A stretch of DNA of 64,000 nucleotides from the NCBI RefSeq assembly GCF_019746665.1, contig NZ_JAIERS010000003.1, positions 114,605-178,604 of the forward strand, written 5' to 3'. Below the pieces are notes generated by a model that searched no databases, had not been told where the DNA came from, and saw only the letters and a list, made by a program, of their open reading frames with translations. Position 1 is the first letter of the stretch. Each line of letters starts with the position of its first letter. This DNA comes from Sphingomonas sp. Its GTDB lineage: Bacteria > Pseudomonadota > Alphaproteobacteria > Sphingomonadales > Sphingomonadaceae. The position numbers and the translations under genes are program-made. Shown here piece by piece: positions 45,143 to 53,646 of the stretch.

Positions 45143-46028
45143 AAGGAGCGGCCGGGTAGAGCTGGCGCAACGCCTTCAGCGCGGCCGGGTGATAAACGGT
45201 CGCGTGCCCCTCCCGCAGCCGCCGCGCGCTCCAAACCATGCCCTTTGGCGCGGCGCGCAGCGCACCGACCAGCGCGTCCTGCAGCGCGCGTTCCCGCCTG
45301 GCCAGATTCGGTGGCGGCGCAGGCGTGTCGAAGCCGATCCACAACCGCCGATCAGCCGCGCCCTTCGCGCGGAGCAGAGCGGGCGCCGCGCGGACGAGGC
45401 CGCCATCGTTCCACCACAGGCTCGGGCTCACCGCGATGAAGTCGTCGAAGCCCGCACCTCCCTTGAGGCAAGTTTCGAGCGTGAAGAGGCCGGCGAGCGA
45501 TTCACCGATCAGCGCGACGCGCCCATGCCCCGGAAAGCGCGTGTCGATCCAAGGCCTCAGTTCCTCGGCCAGGAAGCGCCGATAGGCATCGGCGCCGCCC
45601 GACGTCGGCGCGGCCTTCACATCCGAAGGCACCGACGACGGGGAGGTCAGGTCGTGGCGGCGATCGACCCCCTCGATCCCGATCACGACGATCCGCGGCC
45701 CCGCGCCATAGGCGCCGATCAGGTCGGTCAGCCCGGCGATGTGGAGGAAATCCTCCTTCACGCCCCCGTCCAGCAGCACGAGGACCACGGGGCGACTCCC
45801 CGGCTGATCGGCGCCTTCGGGCACATGCACATTGATCCGCCGCGTCCCGCCCAGCACCCGCGAGGGCAGATCGCGGCCAAAGCCGATCGTGATCGGCACA
45901 TCGCCCGGCTGCTCGATCGGCGCCGTTGGTGGTCGTAGCGGTGGTGGTGGTGGCGGGGACGACGGCGCCGCCAGCGCGGCCGGCGCCAGCAGGGCGAGGA
46001 AGCCGACCGATCGCACCCCATATCTCAT
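45141..46028 (-). CDS. Exported alpha/beta-hydrolase esterase (esterase D/IroE type)
   Basis: 295 residues with a signal peptide (RSVGFLALLAPAALAAP) followed by a Pro-rich linker (SSPPPPPPLRPP). The core matches the PF00756-like esterases: RRINVHVPEGADQPGSRPVV, LVLLDGGVKEDFLHIAGL, and the nucleophile GESLAGLFTLETCL; the catalytic His is in LREGHATVYHPA. Relatives include enterobactin esterase-like enzymes and feruloyl esterases. Substrate unknown. The gene ends at a palindromic repeat. Confidence 0.83.
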   Translation of the reverse strand: MRYGVRSVGFLALLAPAALAAPSSPPPPPPLRPPTAPIEQPGDVPITIGFGRDLPSRVLGGTRRINVHVPEGADQPGSRPVVLVLLDGGVKEDFLHIAGLTDLIGAYGAGPRIVVIGIEGVDRRHDLTSPSSVPSDVKAAPTSGGADAYRRFLAEELRPWIDTRFPGHGRVALIGESLAGLFTLETCLKGGAGFDDFIAVSPSLWWNDGGLVRAAPALLRAKGAADRRLWIGFDTPAPPPNLARRERALQDALVGALRAAPKGMVWSARRLREGHATVYHPAALKALRQLYPAAP

Positions 46029-46162
46029 CGGGCCACCATAGCTGCCGGGGGTGCCCAACCGTCAATCGCCTTCGCGCGCGCCGGCCCTGCCCGTTCGCGG
46101 GCTGACGCCATTCTCGCTCGGGCCGCTTCGGTTGCTCGCCCGGGACGATCGAGTGCCCGCCC

Positions 46163-47521
46163 TCAATGCTCGCGGAACGACGCCCAGAAACTGCCGACGA
46201 GCGGCTCGAGCGCATAGTCGAGCGCGGTGCGCGGGCGCAGCGGGATCAGCACCTGCACCGGCATCCCGGCGCGCAAGGCGAAGCGCGGCCCGCGCACGTT
46301 TCGAATCAGCCGCAGCTGATCATAAGGAACCGTGATTTCGGCGGTGAAGAAGCTTTGCCCGCTCTTCTCGTCGGTGAAACTATCGGCGGAAAGATGCGTC
46401 AGCCGGCCACGCAGATCGGGCAGGTTGCGCTCATGCAGGCCGGTCAGCTTCACCTGGGCGATCTGCCCCACCGCCAGGTCATCCGCTTCGTCGGGCAGGA
46501 AGCGCGCCTGGATCACCAGCGGCGCGCGTTCGGGCACGATGTCCATCAGCTTCTGCCCCGGCGCGATCACCCCGCCGGGGGTGAACACGGACAGTCCCAC
46601 CACCGCCCCCGTCGCCGGGGCGAGGATGGCGGTGCGCGCGAGCTGGTCGCGCGCGGCGACCCATTTCGGCATCACCTCGCCCAGCCGCACCTCGACCTCG
46701 CGCAGATCGGCGGCGATCCGCTCGCGGAAGCTACGCTCGGCTTCGAGCGCCTGGAGCGCGCTTTCGCGCCGGGCGCCCTGCATCTGCGCGACGCTCGCGC
46801 TGAATTGGCCGCCCTGCCCCTGCACCTCGGCCCGGGCGCGCTCCAGCTCGCGCATCCGCGTCTTCGAGACGAAGCCCTTTTCGGCGAGCGGCCGCATCAT
46901 CGCGATCTGCTGGTCGATCAATTGCAGCTGTTCGCGCGCCGCCGCCGCCTGTTCGCCATAGCCGCGCCCCTGTTCGGCGGACTGGCCCGCGCGCTCGCCC
47001 AACGCCCCGCGCTGCGCGGCGAGCACGGCGGCACGCGCGGTCAACTCGGTCTGCTGAAGCTTCAGGGCGAGCTCGGCCTCGCGCCGATCCTCCTGGGTAA
47101 GGGACGCGAATTGCGCCGGCGGCACGATCCGCTGCGCGCCCAGCTGCTCGGCCTCCAGCCGGGCGCGCTGCGCCAGCAGGCGGATCGCCTGCGCCGCGAG
47201 CGCGCGTTCCTGCGCGCGCACCTCCGCGCCGCCAAGCTCGATCAGCAGCTGGCCGCGCGCCACGCGCTGGCCTTCATGCACCAGAATCCGCGCGACCACG
47301 CCGCCGTCACGGTGCTGCACCGTCTGCCGTTGGCCCGATACGGCGAGCTGCCCGGGCGCGAAGGCCGCGGCATCGAGCCGGGCGATCGCCGCCCAGCCGA
47401 GGAACAGCACGAAGAACAGCAGCGCGGCGATCGTGCCCGTCCTGATCTCGCGCCCCGGATCGGCGACGGCGGGAAGGTCGAAATCGGGTGCGTCCGTCGG
47501 GGCAAGCATCGTCGCGTTCAT
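46163..47521 (-). CDS. HlyD-family type I secretion adaptor (PrtE-like)
   Basis: 452 residues. One N-terminal membrane helix (TIAALLFFVLFLGWAAIARL), a long coiled-coil periplasmic hairpin (about 90-280, rich in Ala/Arg/Gln/Glu) and flanking lipoyl halves (GQRQTVQHRDGGVVARILVH). The C-terminal beta domain has ALRAGMPVQVLIPLRPRTAL. It bridges the inner-membrane ABC ATPase to an outer-membrane TolC-type channel. The ATGA overlap with the ATPase gene marks an operon. Confidence 0.92.
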   Translation of the reverse strand: MNATMLAPTDAPDFDLPAVADPGREIRTGTIAALLFFVLFLGWAAIARLDAAAFAPGQLAVSGQRQTVQHRDGGVVARILVHEGQRVARGQLLIELGGAEVRAQERALAAQAIRLLAQRARLEAEQLGAQRIVPPAQFASLTQEDRREAELALKLQQTELTARAAVLAAQRGALGERAGQSAEQGRGYGEQAAAAREQLQLIDQQIAMMRPLAEKGFVSKTRMRELERARAEVQGQGGQFSASVAQMQGARRESALQALEAERSFRERIAADLREVEVRLGEVMPKWVAARDQLARTAILAPATGAVVGLSVFTPGGVIAPGQKLMDIVPERAPLVIQARFLPDEADDLAVGQIAQVKLTGLHERNLPDLRGRLTHLSADSFTDEKSGQSFFTAEITVPYDQLRLIRNVRGPRFALRAGMPVQVLIPLRPRTALDYALEPLVGSFWASFREH

Positions 47522-49248
47522 CGCGCCGCCTCCCGGGTCGCCGGCACGGGACGCAAATTCTGGGGCATGATCTTGGCCAACACCTCGTCGCGCGGGCCGT
47601 ACATCTCGACTCGCCCGTCGCGCAGCACCAGGATCCGGTCGATCACGGGCAGGATGCCCAGCTTGTGCGACACCACCAGCACGGTGCGCTTTTCCGCCTT
47701 GGCGGCGGCGATCGCGGCGATCAGCGCTTGATCGCCTTCCTGATCGAGATGCGCGTTGGGCTCATCGAGGATCAGCACCGCCGGATCGCCGTAGAACGCG
47801 CGCGCCAGGCCGATACGCTGCGCCTGCCCCGCCGAAACGCCGCGCCCGCCCAGCTTCAGCTCATGATCATAGCCGCCCCGCAGCGCGCGGATCAGCGCGT
47901 CCGCGCCCACCTTCTCGGCGGCGGCGACCACCCCCGCGTCGATCGCCGCGCGCGGCGTGCCAAGCTCGCCCTCGAACCGGGCGATGTTTTCGGCGACCGT
48001 GCCGGCGAACAGCACCGCGTCCTGCGGCAGATAGCCGATATGCGTGGCCAGCTCCTCGGCATTCCAGTCGCGCGCATCCGCGCCGTCGAAGCGCACCGCG
48101 CCGCGATCGGGACGCTGGGCGCCGGCGATGGCGCGCGCCAGGGTCGATTTGCCCGCCCCACTCGGCCCGATCACCGCCACCACCTCGCCGGGTTCGATCC
48201 GCAGCGCGATGCCGTTCAGGATCGCGCCGTCGCGGGTGTCGTTCAGGATCGTCACGCCATCGAGCGTCACCGCCCCGCGCGGGCGGGGCAGCCGGGTCGG
48301 CTCGCCCGTGGCGGCGGCGCCTTCGACCAGCGTGGCGATCGCGCGGTAGCTCTGCCGCGCCTGGACGATCGTTTTCCACGTGCCGACCAGCTGCTCGATC
48401 GGCGCCAGCGCCCGGGCGATCAGGAAGGACGCGGCGAAGATCGCGCCGGCCGAGATCAGATTGTCCACCGCGAGCAACGCCCCCAGCCCCAGCGCCAGCG
48501 ATTGCAACGCGAGCCGGGTGAATTTGGTGACGGTGAGATAGCCGCTCGCCGCGAAGCTCGCCTCGGTCTGGGCGATCAGCATCGCCCCCCGCTGGCGGCG
48601 CTGCCGCGCCACCATCGCCCGGCGCATCCCGAGCGCGCGCACGCTGTCGCTCGCGGCGAGCAGCACGTCCTGGTTGGCGTAGGAGGCGGCGGCGCTCGCC
48701 TGCGCACGGTCGAGCCGCTGGCGGATCGCGCGCTCGGTCGCCCAGGCAAGCAGCGGCAGCGCGGTGCAGCCGATGAGCGCCACCAGCCCGATCCATGGAT
48801 GCACCAGGAAGCAGACCAGAATGTAGAGCGGAAACCAGGGCGCGTCGAACAAGGCGAGCGCGGCGCCGCCGGTGAGCGCCCCGCGGACCGTATCGAACTC
48901 GCGCAGCGCCTGGCGCGCGATCGGCAGATCGGGCCGCTCGATCGCCGCATCGAGGATCAGCGGCGCGAGCGTCCGATCGAGCTGCACGCCCGCGCGCACC
49001 AGCAAGCGGCTGCGCACCCGATCGAGCAACGCCAATGTCGCCAGCGCGAACAACAGCGCGAGGGTGAGGAACAGCAGCGTCCGCAACCCCTGGGTCGGGA
49101 CGACACGGTCATAAACCTGCAGCATGTAGAGCGTCGGCGCGATATAGAGCAGATTGATCAGCGCACTGAACAACCCCGCCGCCAGCAAATGCCTTCGGCA
49201 CTGGCGCAGCGCGACTCTCATGACATCGGCCGCGGGAGCGTTATTCAT
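47518..49248 (-). CDS. Type I secretion ABC transporter ATPase/permease (PrtD-like)
   Basis: 576 residues. Six-helix membrane domain (about 20-300), with no C39 peptidase domain, then ABC ATPase: Walker A GPSGAGKSTLARAIAG, Q-loop IGYLPQDAVLF, signature RGVSAGQAQRIGLARAFYG and Walker B AVLILDEPNAHLDQEGDQAL. It exports RTX proteins with C-terminal signals. Divergent from the metalloprotease gene and followed by the HlyD adaptor; an outer-membrane partner is not in the window. TTTGGAG precedes the ATG. Confidence 0.94.
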   Translation of the reverse strand: MNNAPAADVMRVALRQCRRHLLAAGLFSALINLLYIAPTLYMLQVYDRVVPTQGLRTLLFLTLALLFALATLALLDRVRSRLLVRAGVQLDRTLAPLILDAAIERPDLPIARQALREFDTVRGALTGGAALALFDAPWFPLYILVCFLVHPWIGLVALIGCTALPLLAWATERAIRQRLDRAQASAAASYANQDVLLAASDSVRALGMRRAMVARQRRQRGAMLIAQTEASFAASGYLTVTKFTRLALQSLALGLGALLAVDNLISAGAIFAASFLIARALAPIEQLVGTWKTIVQARQSYRAIATLVEGAAATGEPTRLPRPRGAVTLDGVTILNDTRDGAILNGIALRIEPGEVVAVIGPSGAGKSTLARAIAGAQRPDRGAVRFDGADARDWNAEELATHIGYLPQDAVLFAGTVAENIARFEGELGTPRAAIDAGVVAAAEKVGADALIRALRGGYDHELKLGGRGVSAGQAQRIGLARAFYGDPAVLILDEPNAHLDQEGDQALIAAIAAAKAEKRTVLVVSHKLGILPVIDRILVLRDGRVEMYGPRDEVLAKIMPQNLRPVPATREAAR

Positions 49249-49388
49249 GAAAATACTCCAAAGCGGGCGAAGACATAAGCTCGTTTCTTTAATTGGGTAA
49301 CGCGCGATAAGTCTAGATGAATTTGAAGTTCATCGTCGCTTTACCTTAGGTTTAATATCATTATTGGCACACCAGGTGAAATAAGAAC

Positions 49389-49413
49389 GGTTTTTCATGG
49401 CATCGGAAAAACC
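49389..49413 (-). terminator. Hairpin after the inhibitor gene
   Basis: GGTTTTTC (49389-49396) and GAAAAACC (49406-49413) pair around a 9-base loop at the stop of the inhibitor gene. AT-rich, no clear U-tract; weak terminator candidate. Confidence 0.35.
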
Positions 49414-49808
49414 TATTTTACCCGTGTCAGCAGGAGCAGCGTGCCGTCCGCCGCCGTCGCCTGTGCCGCGCCGTTGTCGCCATAGGCGAACAGCAACACC
49501 GTGAGACGGTCGCTCCCCGCCAGTTCGATGCCCTCCGGCGACGGGCGCCAGCCGGCGATCGCGGTGCCGACGAGCGCGGTCAAACAGCCCGAAGGATCGC
49601 TCAGGCTATACGCATTTACCGAATCAATTCGTTTCGCCTCCAATCGTAAAAGGCAATCCGATCGACCTGAACCACTGATTTTCCACATGCCGGCAATCTC
49701 TTTGGGTTCGGCGAGCCGCAGGCTGGCGCTAATTCGGGGCGTTTCGTCTTGCATTTCGGCTCCTCGTGCCATGAGCGGCTGATCGATGATTGCCACCATA
49801 AGGCTCAT
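49413..49808 (-). CDS. AprI/Inh family metalloprotease inhibitor
   Basis: 131 residues. The inhibitor protects the producer from its own serralysin. An Inh-like eight-stranded barrel is seen: KEIAGMWKISGSGRSDCLLR, then GCLTALVGTAIAGWRPSPEG with the conserved CxxxL and Trp-Arg-Pro, and GTLLLLTRVK at the end. A Cys pair (SDC and GCL) would form the usual disulfide. The N-terminus MSLMVAIIDQPLMARGAEMQ is short for a signal peptide but plausible. Start 49808 has GAAGGGA eight bases upstream. It lies between the secretion ATPase and the protease genes. Confidence 0.85.
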   Translation of the reverse strand: MSLMVAIIDQPLMARGAEMQDETPRISASLRLAEPKEIAGMWKISGSGRSDCLLRLEAKRIDSVNAYSLSDPSGCLTALVGTAIAGWRPSPEGIELAGSDRLTVLLFAYGDNGAAQATAADGTLLLLTRVK

Positions 49809-49919
49809 TATGATCCCTTCACAATGGCGACGCGATAATCCCTTCCGGTCCTTAATTACAATGCGATTAACCTGAGGTCCAAGGAGCATCGTTGTCGTCC
49901 TAACCATGTGGAGCTGTAT

Positions 49920-51494
49920 ATGAGACCTGCTAGATTGATCGGAACTGATCAAGACTATAACTTTTCGTTTGACGCTGGTTTCGGCCAGCTGAACGGCTTT
50001 TCAGGATCGCTCGCCAATAATATGGGATTTGCGACGATCGATTCTGGCACGTTTCACGCCGATACATTGTTCGGTTTCGCCGCGCCAGGGCGTGGCGGTG
50101 GCGCGGGCGGCGGGGTCACCGGCTTCGCCGCGCTGAACGAGGATCAGCGGGGCGGCGTCGGGCCGAACAACAAGCCGTCGCTCACCAACGCCGAGGCCGG
50201 GGCGCAGATCGGGCGGAACAACATCACCTGGAACGGCTCGGGCGTGCTGGGCCAGGCGGCGAGCGTCACCTATGCCTTCCGCTCCACCGCGCCGACGACG
50301 ATGCCGGACGACACCGCCGGTTTCAGCCGCTTCAACGCGACCCAGATCACCCAGGCCGAGCGCGCGCTGCAAAGCTGGTCCGATGTCGCGCGCATCACCT
50401 TCAGCCGGGTGAGCAACGCCGACGGCTACAGCAATTCCGCCCAGATCCTGTTCGGCAATTACGCGACGGGCGCGGCGGGCGCCGCCGCCTTCGCCTATTT
50501 CCCCGGCACCGGGATCGGCGGCGATGTGTGGATCAACAGCTCCCTCAGCTACAATGTCAGCCCGGCCAATCTCAACTATGGCCGCCAGACGGTGACGCAC
50601 GAGATCGGCCACGCGCTCGGCCTCAATCATCCGGGCGACTATAACGCCGGCAACGGCACCCCGACCTATGCCAACAGCGCCGTCTATTATGAGGATACGC
50701 GGCAGTACACGATCATGAGCTATTGGTCGGAGGCGAACACGGGCGGTAATAATGGCGGCTATTACTCGGCCGCGCCGCTGCTCGACGATATCGCCGCGAT
50801 CCAGCGTCTCTACGGGGCCAATACCACCACGCGCACTGGCAACGACGTTTACGGCTTCAACTCGACCACGGGCCGCGACTATTACTCGGCCACGTCGGCG
50901 ACCACGCCGGTGATTTTCGCGGTATGGGACGCCGGCGGCAACGACACGTTCGACTTTTCGGGCTATACCCAGAACCAGCGGATCGATCTGAACGACGGCA
51001 ATTTCTCCAATGTCGGCGGGCTGATCGGCAATGTCGCGATCGCGGTGGGCGTCACCATCGAGAATGCGATCGGCGGGTCGGGCGCGGACACGATCATCGG
51101 CAACGAAGCCGCCAACACGATCCGCGGCGGCGCTGGCAATGACGTGATCGATGGCAATGCCGGCGCGGACTCGCTCTATGGCGGCACCGGGGCGGATACC
51201 TTCCTGTTCGATCAGCTCTCGGACTCGTCGCCCACCGCGATCGATCGCATCTTCGATTTCACCTCGGGAAGCGACCGGATCGACCTATCGCGGATCGACG
51301 CGCGGACCAATGTGACCGGAGACCAGGCGTTCACGCTGGTGGCCTCGTTCACCGGGGTTTCGGGGCAGCTGACGCGCAGCTACAGCACGACCACCAACAC
51401 CACGACGATCCGTGCCGACGTTAACGGCGATGGCGTGGCCGATTTCGTCCTTTACGTGAACGGCCAGATCGCCAGCACCGATCTGATCCTGTGA
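49920..51494 (+). CDS. Serralysin-family (M10B) RTX zinc metalloprotease
   Basis: 524 residues. The zinc site HEIGHALGLNHPG and the Met-turn in TIMSYWSEAN define serralysins. The N-terminal 100 residues are a propeptide-like region with no Sec signal. The C-terminal beta-roll has RTX nonapeptides (GGSGADTII, GGAGNDVID, GGTGADTFL), and the extreme C-terminus serves as a type I secretion signal. The secretion ATPase and adaptor are divergent next to it, and the specific inhibitor lies between. Start 49920 has GGAG seven bases upstream; a GTG 12 bases earlier is possible. Confidence 0.94.
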   Translation: MRPARLIGTDQDYNFSFDAGFGQLNGFSGSLANNMGFATIDSGTFHADTLFGFAAPGRGGGAGGGVTGFAALNEDQRGGVGPNNKPSLTNAEAGAQIGRNNITWNGSGVLGQAASVTYAFRSTAPTTMPDDTAGFSRFNATQITQAERALQSWSDVARITFSRVSNADGYSNSAQILFGNYATGAAGAAAFAYFPGTGIGGDVWINSSLSYNVSPANLNYGRQTVTHEIGHALGLNHPGDYNAGNGTPTYANSAVYYEDTRQYTIMSYWSEANTGGNNGGYYSAAPLLDDIAAIQRLYGANTTTRTGNDVYGFNSTTGRDYYSATSATTPVIFAVWDAGGNDTFDFSGYTQNQRIDLNDGNFSNVGGLIGNVAIAVGVTIENAIGGSGADTIIGNEAANTIRGGAGNDVIDGNAGADSLYGGTGADTFLFDQLSDSSPTAIDRIFDFTSGSDRIDLSRIDARTNVTGDQAFTLVASFTGVSGQLTRSYSTTTNTTTIRADVNGDGVADFVLYVNGQIASTDLIL

Positions 51495-51500
51495 CATTTG

Positions 51501-51534
51501 GCGAGGCGGGCGCTTCCAGCCCGCCTCGCTTTCC
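51501..51534 (+). terminator. Rho-independent terminator after the serralysin gene
   Basis: GCGAGGCGGGC (51501-51511) pairs with GCCCGCCTCGC (51519-51529) over a 7-base loop, followed by TTTCCC. Begins seven bases past the stop. Confidence 0.78.
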
Positions 51535-51592
51535 CAACATTGGGCTCGGAGCGATTTTTCGCCCTTGCACCACGCGCCCGGCCGTCGCCGGA

Positions 51593-53284
51593 TCAGCCCG
51601 CCATTCCGCTCCGCGTCGCCGCCGAGAGATCGGCGAGCGGCCGATCCTCCGGCCGCAACCGTGCCAGCGCGTCGCTGGTCGCGGTGGCGCCGAAGCTCGC
51701 CATGCTCTGGAGCAGCAAGTCGCCGTGGCGGTTGGGCATGATCGCGGCCGGCGGCAGGTCGCCGGGGAGCGGGTCGGGTTGGCTCGCCGCGATCAGCTCG
51801 TCGAGCGTCACGGTCACCCAGGCGGGGCCGCCGCCGGTCAGTTCGGGCGCCCACACCAACTCGGCGGGCGGTGTCGGCACGCGGTGCTGCTCGCCGCGCG
51901 GCTGCTCCACCGGCGTTTCGCCGGGGAGCGGCGCGGGGGGCGCCAGCTCCGCGACCGGCGATGCGACGACGGTCAGCGCGGGACCGCCCACGAGTTCGGG
52001 CGCCCAGACGAGCTCGGGGGCCGGTTGAACGGGCACATCGGGCTGGACATCCGCAACTTCATCGACCCGCACGGGGCGCTCGAGCCGACCGTCCGCGACC
52101 ATCGGTCGGTCGGCCGCGGAGGCCGGCATCACCCCGGCGCTTGGCGAAACCGCCGCGGCTTCGGGCGAGCGCGGCGCCCCGGCGCGCGTCGCGACCGGCT
52201 CGCCAATTGTCGCATCAGGCGCGGGCGCGGGCTCGGGCGCGGGGGACGGCGAGACGACGACGATCGGGCGATCGGCGGGCGTCGCCGGCACCGCCGAGGC
52301 ACTCACGGGCGCGGTCCGCCCCGCGCCCGGGGTGAAGGCGAGTGCTACCTCGCCAAAGCTGCCGCCGCTGCCGTCGCGCCGGCGGCAGCCGCCGAGCGAC
52401 AGCGTGACATTGCCGCCCAGCCCCGCCGCGCCGGCGCGATAGCGCAGGTTGAGGTCGATCGCGGTGATGCCCAGCGCCTCGAGCGTCATCAGCTCGCCCG
52501 CCTCGGACACGCCATTGCCGTTCAAGTCGCGCCACACCGCGAGTTCGCCGAAGCGCGCGTCGCGGGCATCGAGCACGCCGTCGCCGTTCATGTCGAAGGC
52601 GATCAGCGCCTCGCTCGCATTGCGTGCGCCCGGCGTGGCGGTGAGCAGCGACAACTCGCTCGCATCGGTGATGCGGCCGTCGCCATTGCGATCGATCACG
52701 AGCAGGCCATCGCCCCGCGCGGTCCACCCGGTCCGGTCCAAAACGCCATCGCCATTCATGTCGAACGAAGCTCCCGAAGTGTCGCGATCGGCAAGCGACA
52801 GGCCATTGCCGTCGAGATCGATCACCAGCGCGCTCAACATCCCCACCCAGGTGTTGCGGAAGCGCATCAGCGTCGCGGGCCCGATCAGCTCCGACACGGG
52901 AACCCGCCCGCGCCGATTGAGCGTGACCGCGCCGCGTTCATAGGTCAGCAGATATTGGCCGTTGTCGCCATCCAGGTCGCGCGCACCGAAGCGCAACGCG
53001 ACCGGCGGCCCGCTCGCGGCGCCCGAGAAATAGGTGAGCGCCGCGTCGAGCAGGTCCATATAGCTGCCATCGGTGCGCTGATAGCGCCCGCGCTGGATCG
53101 CGACGACATCGCCGAAGCGCGCCTCGCCCGCCACCGCCTGCGCCTTGAGCTCGATCGCGCCCACGCCGGCGGCGGCCAGTTCCAACACTTCGCCGGGATC
53201 GACCAGGCCATCGCCGTTGCGATCATGCCACAGGCGGAAATCGCCGAAGCGCGCATCGCCCGCGGCAAGCCGCATCGCTCGCAT
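51593..53284 (-). CDS. Calcium-loop/dockerin-like protein with Pro-rich tail, probably 5'-truncated
   Basis: 563 residues. The N-terminal 270 residues hold repeated EF-hand-like calcium loops: HDRNGDGLVDPGE, VIDLDGNGLSL, FDMNGDGVLDRTG, VIDRNGDGRITDASEL and DLNGNGVSEAGEL. This order (DLDGNG, then the FDxNGDG Gly-Trp repeat, then DRNGDG) is typical of the C-terminal parts of large RTX adhesins and hemolysin-type proteins. Residues 300-480 are Ala/Pro/Val-rich. The frame begins in mid-repeat with no ribosome site and abuts the PadR promoter, so the gene may be a stump. Possible type I substrate of the neighbouring exporter; not certain. Confidence 0.6.
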   Translation of the reverse strand: MRAMRLAAGDARFGDFRLWHDRNGDGLVDPGEVLELAAAGVGAIELKAQAVAGEARFGDVVAIQRGRYQRTDGSYMDLLDAALTYFSGAASGPPVALRFGARDLDGDNGQYLLTYERGAVTLNRRGRVPVSELIGPATLMRFRNTWVGMLSALVIDLDGNGLSLADRDTSGASFDMNGDGVLDRTGWTARGDGLLVIDRNGDGRITDASELSLLTATPGARNASEALIAFDMNGDGVLDARDARFGELAVWRDLNGNGVSEAGELMTLEALGITAIDLNLRYRAGAAGLGGNVTLSLGGCRRRDGSGGSFGEVALAFTPGAGRTAPVSASAVPATPADRPIVVVSPSPAPEPAPAPDATIGEPVATRAGAPRSPEAAAVSPSAGVMPASAADRPMVADGRLERPVRVDEVADVQPDVPVQPAPELVWAPELVGGPALTVVASPVAELAPPAPLPGETPVEQPRGEQHRVPTPPAELVWAPELTGGGPAWVTVTLDELIAASQPDPLPGDLPPAAIMPNRHGDLLLQSMASFGATATSDALARLRPEDRPLADLSAATRSGMAG

Positions 53285-53299
53285 CGCGGCGCTAAAGGC

Positions 53300-53328
53300 T
53301 TGACATTAACTCTACCTAGATAGAGTTA
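53300..53328 (+). promoter_or_regulatory. PadR promoter with palindromic operator
   Basis: TTGACA (53300-53305) is a consensus -35. TAACTCTA-CCTAGA-TAGAGTTA (53307-53328) is a perfect 8-bp inverted repeat covering the -10 region, ending six bases before the ATG. Autorepression by PadR is inferred. Confidence 0.65.
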
Positions 53329-53334
53329 TGCGCC

Positions 53335-53646
53335 ATGTCCCGAACACGTTCTCTCTCACCCGCCGCCCGAACGGTCCTTGCGGCCCTGGTCGACGCTGGC
53401 GAGCGATGGTCCCACGGCTATGAGCTGGCACGGCGGGCACAGGTTAAATCGGGTACGCTTTACCCGCTCCTGATCCGCCTGGAAGCGCAAGGCTATCTTC
53501 AGGCCGAGTGGCAACAGCCTGTTGAGCCTGGCCGGCCGCCTCGGCACGCCTATCGGTTGACCGCAAGCGGGGTGCAATTCGCCCGCGCCAATCCTCCTGA
53601 CCGGCCGACTCCGGCAGCCGCGAAGCCTAGGGAGGCGCTGTCATGA
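53335..53646 (+). CDS. PadR family transcriptional regulator
   Basis: 103 residues, winged helix: RTVLAALVDAGERWSHGYEL (helix 1-2), KSGTLYPLLIRLEAQGYLQA (recognition helix) and RPPRHAYRLTASGVQFAR (wing). The C-terminal dimer helix is short. It overlaps the next gene by four bases (ATGA), so the regulator and the membrane protein are coupled. The palindrome in its promoter fits self-control. Confidence 0.9.
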   Translation: MSRTRSLSPAARTVLAALVDAGERWSHGYELARRAQVKSGTLYPLLIRLEAQGYLQAEWQQPVEPGRPPRHAYRLTASGVQFARANPPDRPTPAAAKPREALS

